A stretch of DNA of 64,000 nucleotides from Curtobacterium sp. VKM Ac-2865 (GTDB lineage: Bacteria; Actinomycetota; Actinomycetes; Actinomycetales; Microbacteriaceae). The position numbers were made by a program, and so were the translations under genes. Shown one piece after another: positions 55,699 through 64,000 of this stretch (position 1 is its first letter; every line of letters begins with the position of its first letter). The notes under the pieces were generated by a model that was given only the letters and a program-made list of their open reading frames with translations, did not search any database and was not told where the DNA came from. Location: positions 124,001-188,000 of the forward strand of contig NZ_JADKRZ010000007.1 of assembly GCF_015350905.1 (NCBI RefSeq), given 5' to 3'.

Positions 55699-57440
55699 CC
55701 AGGACGACCCCGACCACGCCCGTGGTGCCGCCCGCCCGTGGCGCCGGCAGCGCGCCCCGACGCGCGCCCCGGCGCCTGCTCGCCGTGGTGCTCGCCACCC
55801 TGACCCTCGTCGCGCTCACCGCCTGCGCCGCCATCCCCACCGGCGGTCCGGTCCGGAGCGGCCAGGACCTCAAGGACGACACCGTGTCCGGGGTGGACTA
55901 CCGCCCGAGCGGCCCGGAGAAGGGCTCGGCCCAGGACACCATCCTGCAGCAGTTCATCGAGGCCGCCACCGGCGCCCAGGACAACTACGCCATCGCCCGG
56001 CAGTTCCTCAGCAGCTCCTTCGCGCAGAAGTGGAACCCGCGCCAGAGCGTCACCGTCCGCCAGGGCGCCGGGGACGTCGACCGCACCGGCACCCGCGAGC
56101 TCACGTACACGCTCACCGCGAGCGCCACCGTCGACAGCGACGGCGAGTACACCCAGGCCGTCCGTCCGACCTCGTCCACGCTGACCTTCCAGTTCGTGAA
56201 GGAGGACGGCGAGTGGCGCATCAGCTACGCGCCGGACGGGATCATCCTGACGCCGGTCAGCTTCGAGCAGGTGTTCCAGGCGCACGCGCTGTACTTCTAC
56301 GACCCCACCTACCGCTTCCTGGTCCCCGACGAGCGCTGGTTCCTGGCCCGGTCGTCGACGAGCACCAGGATCGCGAGCGCCCTGCTCGCCGGCCCGGCCG
56401 ACTGGCTCAAGGGCGCCGTGGTGTCCTCGTTCCCCGAGGGCACGCAGCTCTCGCTGAACGCCGTCACGGTGGACAACGGCAGCGCCCAGGTGGACCTGTC
56501 GAGCGACGCGCTCCGGGCGAGCACCGTCGACAAGGTGCGGATGCGGGAGCAGCTGGCCCGGTCGCTGTCGACGGTCGCCACCATCTCCTCCGTCACGATG
56601 ACCATCGAGGGCGCCACCGTCTCGATGCCCGACTCCAGCGGCACGAGCGCCGTGGTGGACCCGGACGTCGACCCACGACCCCTCGTCGTCGACGGCAGCT
56701 CGGTCGGCTTCGCCACGCCCGGCAGTGGCGACGTCACCCCGCTCGGCAACGGCCTCGGGACCGCGATCAGCCGGCTCGACCCGACGTCGCTGTCGCTGAC
56801 CGCCTCGGGCTCGGACGCCGCCTTCAGCAACGCCGACGGGGTGTGGACGGTGAAGAACGGCAAGAAGCCCCTGCGGATCGACACGCGGGACGACCTCGTC
56901 GACCCGTCCGTGGACGACGCGGGCTTCGTGTGGGTCGCCGAGCAGTCGAACACCAGGAAGATCACGGCCTACGGCTTCGCCGGTGACACGCACGCGGTCG
57001 CGTCGACCCTGCCGGACGGCGACCTGGTCTCCTTCCAGGTGTCCCGGGACTCCACCAGGGCCCTCGCCCTCGTGGACACCGGTGCCGGCGCCGCGCTCTA
57101 CGTGATGGCGGTCATCCGTGACTCGGACCGCTCGCCGACGGCGCTCGGCGCACCGGTCCGGCTGCAGGCAGCGTCCGGCGAGGCACTCGGCGCCACCTGG
57201 GTGAGCGACCTCGACGTCGCCTCGCTCGGGCAGGCGACGAGCGGTCCGAGCGTCGTCCGCGCCACCATCGGTGGGCAGTCGACCGCCCTGCAACGACCGG
57301 AGGACGACGCGACGCAGATCGTCGGTGGCAGCGCGCACTCGCTGCTCCTGCGGATGCGGGACGGGCAGGTGGTGCAGTCCACCGGCGGTGGGTGGGACCG
57401 CACCGGGATCTCGGCGTCGGTGCTCGGCGTGCAGCGCTGA
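55695..57440 (+). CDS. lpqB: Lipoprotein LpqB
   Basis: A 581-residue lipoprotein that modulates MtrAB signalling in actinobacteria. The signal peptide ends in lipobox LTAC with Cys44. A GerMN domain follows in the middle (DERWFLARSSTSTRIASALLAGPADWL near 215-241 and LSLNAVTVDNGSAQVDLSSDAL near 255-276). The C-terminal half is a beta-propeller-like LpqB domain (VDDAGFVWVAEQ, FQVSRDSTRALALVD). GGAGGAGG gives a strong ribosome site. The mtrA-mtrB-lpqB order is a hallmark of actinobacteria. Confidence 0.95.
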   Translation: MTRTTPTTPVVPPARGAGSAPRRAPRRLLAVVLATLTLVALTACAAIPTGGPVRSGQDLKDDTVSGVDYRPSGPEKGSAQDTILQQFIEAATGAQDNYAIARQFLSSSFAQKWNPRQSVTVRQGAGDVDRTGTRELTYTLTASATVDSDGEYTQAVRPTSSTLTFQFVKEDGEWRISYAPDGIILTPVSFEQVFQAHALYFYDPTYRFLVPDERWFLARSSTSTRIASALLAGPADWLKGAVVSSFPEGTQLSLNAVTVDNGSAQVDLSSDALRASTVDKVRMREQLARSLSTVATISSVTMTIEGATVSMPDSSGTSAVVDPDVDPRPLVVDGSSVGFATPGSGDVTPLGNGLGTAISRLDPTSLSLTASGSDAAFSNADGVWTVKNGKKPLRIDTRDDLVDPSVDDAGFVWVAEQSNTRKITAYGFAGDTHAVASTLPDGDLVSFQVSRDSTRALALVDTGAGAALYVMAVIRDSDRSPTALGAPVRLQAASGEALGATWVSDLDVASLGQATSGPSVVRATIGGQSTALQRPEDDATQIVGGSAHSLLLRMRDGQVVQSTGGGWDRTGISASVLGVQR

Positions 57441-57546
57441 CGGTCGCGGTCCGCTCCGTCCCTCCACAGGCGGCCCGGCCGGGAGGCTCTCCACCGCCCC
57501 CGCCGTCGGCCCCCGCCCGGCCCCCTCCCGCGGCCAGGATCGCCCC

Positions 57547-58224
57547 ATGCCCCCGGCTCCACACCCCTGGCGCGACGCACTCGCCGCCGTCGTCGCCCTG
57601 TTCCTGCCCGTCGCCTGTCTCGGGTGCGGTGCGCCGGACCGTGCCCTCTGCCGGTCCTGCCGTGCCGCACTCGCCGAACGCCCGCGCCGGGTCCGGCTCG
57701 TCGGCGGGGTGCGCCTCGACGCCGCCTTCGAGTACGAGGGCCTGGTCCGCACCCTGCTCCTCGAGCTCAAGCTCCGGGGCCGTGTGGACGTCGCGGGCCC
57801 GCTCGGCCACCGGACCGCCGCGTTGGTGCGTCGCGCGCTCGCCGAGGCACCGCCGGGCACGGTCGTCCTCCGGGTCCCACCGTCCCCGCGCGGTCGCCGT
57901 CGCCGTGGCTTCGACCCCGTGGTGCTCCTGCTGGCGCGGGGCGGTGTCCGAGGGACCGGTCGGCTGCACCGCGCCCGGGTGCCCGGACGCGGACTGCTCG
58001 GCACCCGGGGCCCCGCCGGCGCCGGCCAGAAGGAGCGCACGGCCCTCGAGCGCGTCGCCGCGACGGTCGGCACCCTCCGCGCCGACCGCGTGCAGGGCCG
58101 CGACGTCGTCCTCGTGGACGACGTCGTCACCACCGGCGTGACCATGGCCGAGGCGGTCCGCGCCGTCCGGGCAGCCGGTGGCCGGGTGGTGCGGTGCGTG
58201 GCGACGGCGAGCGTGGAGTCGTGA
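57547..58224 (+). CDS. ComF family phosphoribosyltransferase-like protein
   Basis: A 225-residue ComF/GntX protein. The N-terminal zinc-binding motif has CLGC and CRSC (Cys24, 27, 35, 38). Middle helices follow, then [16 protein letters not shown] near 111-126 and the PRPP-binding motif DVVLVDDVVTTGVT near 186-199. ComF proteins in naturally competent bacteria help DNA uptake; in actinobacteria the role is not settled. It is next to hpf, as commonly seen (comF-hpf-secA). Confidence 0.92.
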   Translation: MPPAPHPWRDALAAVVALFLPVACLGCGAPDRALCRSCRAALAERPRRVRLVGGVRLDAAFEYEGLVRTLLLELKLRGRVDVAGPLGHRTAALVRRALAEAPPGTVVLRVPPSPRGRRRRGFDPVVLLLARGGVRGTGRLHRARVPGRGLLGTRGPAGAGQKERTALERVAATVGTLRADRVQGRDVVLVDDVVTTGVTMAEAVRAVRAAGGRVVRCVATASVES

Positions 58225-58390
58225 CGAGGTCCTCGGGTGGACGCCCGGTGTCCTCTGTGCATCCGGTGGGTGTCCGGCGCGACGCGCCCGCTCGCGGTGA
58301 CACGGGTCGACCGGCGGGTCTAGCGTCCCTGACAAGGCGCAGGAGTTCGCCGGAACCAGGTGACGCGCCGACTCAGCGATGGGAGCCGCC

Positions 58391-59110
58391 ATGGACGTGA
58401 CGATCACAGGCCGGAACGTCGGGATCACCGACCGATTCCGTACCTACGTCGAGCAGAAGTCCGACAAGATCGACGTGCTCGCTGACCGCGCGCTCGCGTT
58501 CGAGGTGCGGATCAGTCGGCACAACGAGAAGAGCGGCGGCGGTCAGGGCGAGGACCGCGTCGAGCTGACGCTCATCGGCCCAGGACCCCTCGTGCGGGCC
58601 GAGTCCGCCGCGTCGGACAAGTACGCGGCGTTCGACCTCGCCTTCGCCCGGATCATGGAGCGCCTGCGCCGGGCCCGTGACCGCCGCAAGGTGCACCGCG
58701 GACGTCACCGCCCCACCTCCGTCGCCGAAGCGGCCGGTTCCGCGTTCGACGGCATGGACGTCGTCCCCGCGGACGGCAAGCTCATCGAGGAGGTCGCCAC
58801 GGGCGCGATCCCCGTGGTCACCGAGGAACGCCACGACGACGACGAGGACGAGGTCTACTCGCCGGTCGTCATCCGCGAGAAGGTCTTCACGGCTGAACCG
58901 ATGACCGTGGACGACGCGCTCTACTTCATGGAGCTCGTCGGGCACGACTTCTACCTGTTCGTCGACGCGGAGACCCGTCGTCCGAGCGTCGTCTACCGGC
59001 GCAAGGGCTGGGACTACGGCGTCATCGGGCTCGACGGCACCGACGCCGCCGACACCGACACGGCGGCCTCCGGTGCCGCACAGACGGAGCCCGCGGCCGC
59101 GCTCGCCTGA
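58391..59110 (+). CDS. hpf: Ribosome hibernation promoting factor, long form
   Basis: Long HPF that dimerises ribosomes in stationary phase, 239 residues. The N-terminal S30AE domain spans about 1-100 (VTITGRNVGITDRFRTYVEQKSDKI and AFDLAFARIMERLRRARDRRKVH). The C-terminal dimerisation domain spans 170-225 (VFTAEPMTVDDALYFMELVGHDFYLFVD and VVYRRKGWDYGVIGL). A GGGAG five bases upstream favours ATG 58391 over ATG 58379. The Asp/Glu-rich linker and Ala-rich tail are variable. secA follows after 157 bases. Confidence 0.95.
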   Translation: MDVTITGRNVGITDRFRTYVEQKSDKIDVLADRALAFEVRISRHNEKSGGGQGEDRVELTLIGPGPLVRAESAASDKYAAFDLAFARIMERLRRARDRRKVHRGRHRPTSVAEAAGSAFDGMDVVPADGKLIEEVATGAIPVVTEERHDDDEDEVYSPVVIREKVFTAEPMTVDDALYFMELVGHDFYLFVDAETRRPSVVYRRKGWDYGVIGLDGTDAADTDTAASGAAQTEPAAALA

Positions 59111-59209
59111 GCGACCGGGGGACCACCTGCGGTGTGCGCGGCCCGTCCTCGGGTCGCGCACACCCACGTCGGACAGCGTTCTTCACAGCGCACGGCTCCG
59201 GCGGGTTGC

Positions 59210-59215
59210 TAGCAT
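59210..59215 (+). promoter_or_regulatory. Possible secA promoter -10 box TAGCAT
   Basis: TAGCAT lies about 52 bases before the secA GTG. No -35 with normal spacing was found. The secA ribosome site AAGGAG (59258-59263), five bases before the GTG, is the strongest in the window. Confidence 0.4.
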
Positions 59216-59267
59216 GACTGGCTGATCGGACGCGCCGACCGCGCGCGACGACCTGTAAGGAGTTCAC

Positions 59268-62048
<2,781 letters not shown>

Positions 62049-62063
62049 ACCCGACCACACCAC

Positions 62064-62107
62064 CAGACGGGAGGCCCGGTGCCAGCTGGCACCGGGCCTC
62101 CCGTCTG
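62064..62107 (+). terminator. Intrinsic terminator after secA
   Basis: A perfect 44-base palindrome with 22-base arms and no formal loop starts CAGACGGGAGGCCCGG and ends CCTCCCGTCTG, then GTGG. It is 15 bases after the stop and also lies 32 bases downstream of the convergent Rv3235-like gene, so it can serve both. Confidence 0.88.
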
Positions 62108-62139
62108 TGGCGTGGTCCGTCCAGGAGCGACCGCGCCGG

Positions 62140-62574
62140 TCAGAGCATCCCGATCGCGGTGGCGCGCCACCGGCCCGCACGCTCCTCGAGCCGGATCGCG
62201 ACGGCGCGCGCGTGGCTGCGGGTGTGGACGACCACGCTCGCCTCGGCGACGCCGTCTCGCGGGCGACTGACGACGACGCTCCCGACGCGGATCGACGGCC
62301 GTCGGTTCCGGTGCGGGGACGCCGACCGGGCCCGTGCGGCGTACGCGGCTCGTTGGTGCAGGTGCCGCTGCACGTCGTCGGTGATCCACCGGGCGATGCT
62401 GTCGACGTCCCGCGCCCCGGTCAGGATCTCGGCGACGCAGAGGGCCAGCGCCTGCGCGGTCTCCGCCGGGTCGGGCAGGGGTGGTGGCCTCTCTGCGTAC
62501 CGCTCGACCGCGGTGTCCTCCGGTCCCGTGATCTCGTGCAGATCGTCGTCGATCCGCCGTGCTTCCCGCGCCAC
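62140..62574 (-). CDS. Rv3235-like (Rv3235 family) protein
   Basis: A 144-residue basic protein of the Rv3235 family, Ala/Arg-rich. QALALCVAEILTGARDVDSIARWITDDVQRHL near 40-71 and RVGSVVVSRPRDGVAEASVVV near 95-115 match the family's helical start and beta-strand end. The C-terminus AIRLEERAGRWRATAIGML is typical. GTG 62572-62574 follows AAGGGG. The function is unknown; the gene regularly sits opposite secA in actinobacteria. Confidence 0.86.
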   Translation of the reverse strand: MAREARRIDDDLHEITGPEDTAVERYAERPPPLPDPAETAQALALCVAEILTGARDVDSIARWITDDVQRHLHQRAAYAARARSASPHRNRRPSIRVGSVVVSRPRDGVAEASVVVHTRSHARAVAIRLEERAGRWRATAIGML

Positions 62575-62644
62575 CCCGGCCCCTTTCGTTGGTGGGCAGA
62601 GCGTATGGGGAATGCGAAATACGAAATGGCGAGGGGCGAGGGCC

Positions 62645-62669
62645 TGTGGACAGAGGCGATCTGTCCACA
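62645..62669. promoter_or_regulatory. Inverted repeat in the Rv3235-like/pdtaS spacer, possible operator
   Basis: TGTGGACAGA (62645-62654) and TCTGTCCACA (62660-62669) are perfect inverted repeats around GGCGA. The right arm overlaps the place of a -35 for the TAGACT box at 62682. The 9-mers differ from a DnaA box (TTATCCACA) by about three bases. Confidence 0.55.
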
Positions 62670-62681
62670 AGTCGCCGGACC

Positions 62682-62687
62682 TAGACT
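62682..62687 (+). promoter_or_regulatory. -10 box TAGACT before the PdtaS-like kinase
   Basis: TAGACT ends six bases before GTG 62694, again the leaderless layout. No Shine-Dalgarno sequence lies between. Confidence 0.5.
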
Positions 62688-62693
62688 GGTCGG

Positions 62694-64000
62694 GTGTCGA
62701 CCCTCAGTGATCTCGTCCTCGCACAAGGCCGGTCCTCCGAAGCGGACGTGGAGTGGCTCCACCTGCTGGTGGGGGACTGGCAGCTCCTGTCGGACCTGTC
62801 CTTCGCCGACATGGTGCTCTGGGTGCCGACGGCCGAGGACGGCTCCTTCGTGGCGGTCGCCCACGCGCGCCCGTCGTCCGCCGCGACGCTGTTCTACCGC
62901 GACATCGTCGGGCAGGAGATCCGCGAGGAGTGGCGCGAGCAGGTCACCGAGAGCTTCGCGTCGTCCCGGGTCGTGGACTCCGCCGAGCCGGACTGGTACG
63001 AGGACACCCCGACGCGCGTCCGTGCCATCCCCGTGCTCCGCCGCCTCAGCGCGAAGACCAAGCAGACGACCGATCGGCCCATCGCCGTCGTCACGCGGCA
63101 CTCCAACCAGGACGAGATGCGCACGCCGAGCCGTCAGGAGCTCAACTTCACCGCGAGCGCGAACGACCTGTTCGGCATGATCGCGACCGGGGACTTCCCG
63201 GACCTCGGCGCTCCCGCCGGCCCCCGTCGTGGTGCGCCCCGTGCCAGCGACGGCCTGCTCCGCCTCGACACCAACGGCATCGTCACGTTCGCCAGCCCGA
63301 ACGGCCTCAGCGCCTTCAACCGGATGGGCTTCGAGGGCGAACTCGAACGGAAGTCCCTGGCCGAGGTCACCACCGAACTCCTCGGCGCCCAGCTCGACGT
63401 CGACGAGTCCCTGCCGCTCGTCGTCACCGGGCGTGCCCCCTGGCGCGCGGACATCGAGTCCAACGGCGTGGCCGTCACGCTCCGCTCGATCCCGCTGCGC
63501 GACCACGGTGAGCGGATCGGCGCCGTCGTGCTCTGCCGCGACGTCACCGAGATGCGGCACCAGGAACGCGAACTCATCACCAAGGACGCGACGATCCGCG
63601 AGATCCACCACCGCGTGAAGAACAACCTGCAGACGGTGGCATCGCTCCTGCGCATCCAGGCACGTCGGACCCATTCGGAAGAGGCCAAGACGTCCCTGCA
63701 GAACGCGATGCGGCGCGTGGCGGCGATCGCCGTCGTGCACGATACCCTGTCGACCGGCCTCAGTCAGAACGTCGACTTCGACGAGGTCTTCGACTCCGTG
63801 CTCAAGCTCGTGACCGAGGTCGCGGCGTCCCACAACACCACCGTGCACCCGAAGAAGACCGGGGAGTTCGGCGTCCTACCCTCCGAGGCCGCCACGCCGC
63901 TCGCCCTCGGGCTGACCGAACTCGTGACGAACGCGGTGGAGCACGGCCTCGACGGCCGCGACGGCGAGGTCGAGATCGTCGCCCACCGCTCGGACGACCA
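62694..64000 (+). CDS. pdtaS: PdtaS-like sensor histidine kinase, C-terminus cut by window edge
   Basis: The first 435 residues of a cytosolic HWE/HisKA_2-type kinase. The N-terminal GAF-like PdtaS sensor domain covers about 1-150 (WQLLSDLSFADMVLWVP). A PAS-like domain spans about 180-295 (LLRLDTNGIVTFASPN and CRDVTEMRHQERELI). HisKA_2 follows with IREIHHRVKNNLQTVASLL (His305/His306), and the start of HATPase_c with GLTELVTNAVEHGL (N box) near 405-420. PdtaS pairs with the RNA-binding antiterminator PdtaR; its partner gene is not in the window. There are no membrane helices. Confidence 0.93.
   Translation, partial: MSTLSDLVLAQGRSSEADVEWLHLLVGDWQLLSDLSFADMVLWVPTAEDGSFVAVAHARPSSAATLFYRDIVGQEIREEWREQVTESFASSRVVDSAEPDWYEDTPTRVRAIPVLRRLSAKTKQTTDRPIAVVTRHSNQDEMRTPSRQELNFTASANDLFGMIATGDFPDLGAPAGPRRGAPRASDGLLRLDTNGIVTFASPNGLSAFNRMGFEGELERKSLAEVTTELLGAQLDVDESLPLVVTGRAPWRADIESNGVAVTLRSIPLRDHGERIGAVVLCRDVTEMRHQERELITKDATIREIHHRVKNNLQTVASLLRIQARRTHSEEAKTSLQNAMRRVAAIAVVHDTLSTGLSQNVDFDEVFDSVLKLVTEVAASHNTTVHPKKTGEFGVLPSEAATPLALGLTELVTNAVEHGLDGRDGEVEIVAHRSDD

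Noticed and set aside
62645..62669. Replication origin (DnaA boxes)
   Set aside because: Only two divergent DnaA-like 9-mers occur, with no dnaA, dnaN or AT-rich unwinding region; the genes around are not origin genes.

Overview
The window is very GC-rich (roughly 70% or more), densely packed actinobacterial DNA. Gene content, the high share of GTG/TTG starts and the use of GCC/GCG, CTC/CTG and CGC codons point to a Gram-positive actinomycete. The set of cell-envelope genes suggests Microbacteriaceae, and a Curtobacterium-like genus is my guess rather than something shown. I found no tRNA, rRNA, insertion sequence, prophage or CRISPR array.

Positions 1-35050 hold a large cell-surface polysaccharide locus. 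A six-gene minus-strand operon (6657 to 1) encodes a polyprenyl-type glycosyltransferase (GT), two DUF2142 membrane proteins, RmlB, RmlD and a truncated epimerase. RmlC and RmlA are on the plus strand (7979-9465) between two other GTs, so the dTDP-L-rhamnose pathway is complete but split over two divergent transcripts. A second minus-strand operon (19539 to 11481) encodes a bimodular GT2-GT4 enzyme, the Wzm/Wzt ABC exporter and three further GTs, one of them rhamnosyltransferase-like. Positions 19641-35052 hold another GT2, a large secreted protein with four repeats, two paralogous polytopic membrane proteins, a dolichol-phosphate-mannose-synthase-like GT, a secreted protein with a GH25-like domain and three repeats, a GT87 mannosyltransferase, two O-antigen-ligase-like proteins and an OafA-type acyltransferase with an SGNH domain. 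Read together, these make, export, ligate and decorate a rhamnose-containing wall glycan.

Positions 35118-45248 carry manA, galE, a long non-coding GC-rich repeat island, a WhiB2-type regulator with a clear sigma-70-like promoter, a GT2 membrane protein, DUF5719, a degenerate metallopeptidase-fold protein, DUF3499 and ahcY.

Positions 45492-53211 hold a membrane/MoxR block: an RDD protein divergent from a SpoIIM-like protein, then an overlapping operon of GPDPase-membrane-domain protein, DUF4129, DUF4350, MoxR and DUF58. Positions 53357-64000 hold mtrA-mtrB-lpqB, comF, hpf, secA, an Rv3235-like gene (minus strand) and the start of a PdtaS-like histidine kinase.

The order rmlD ... manA, whiB2, metallopeptidase, DUF3499, ahcY, mtrA-mtrB-lpqB, comF, hpf, secA, Rv3235-like, pdtaS matches the Rv3220c-Rv3266c neighbourhood of Mycobacterium tuberculosis as I remember it. 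Here tmk, the phosphomannomutase gene and fbiAB are missing and the MoxR block is inserted. Many genes in operons overlap by 4 bases (ATGA/GTGA), and several first genes have a TANNNT box 6-10 bases before the start, which suggests leaderless or very short-leader transcription.
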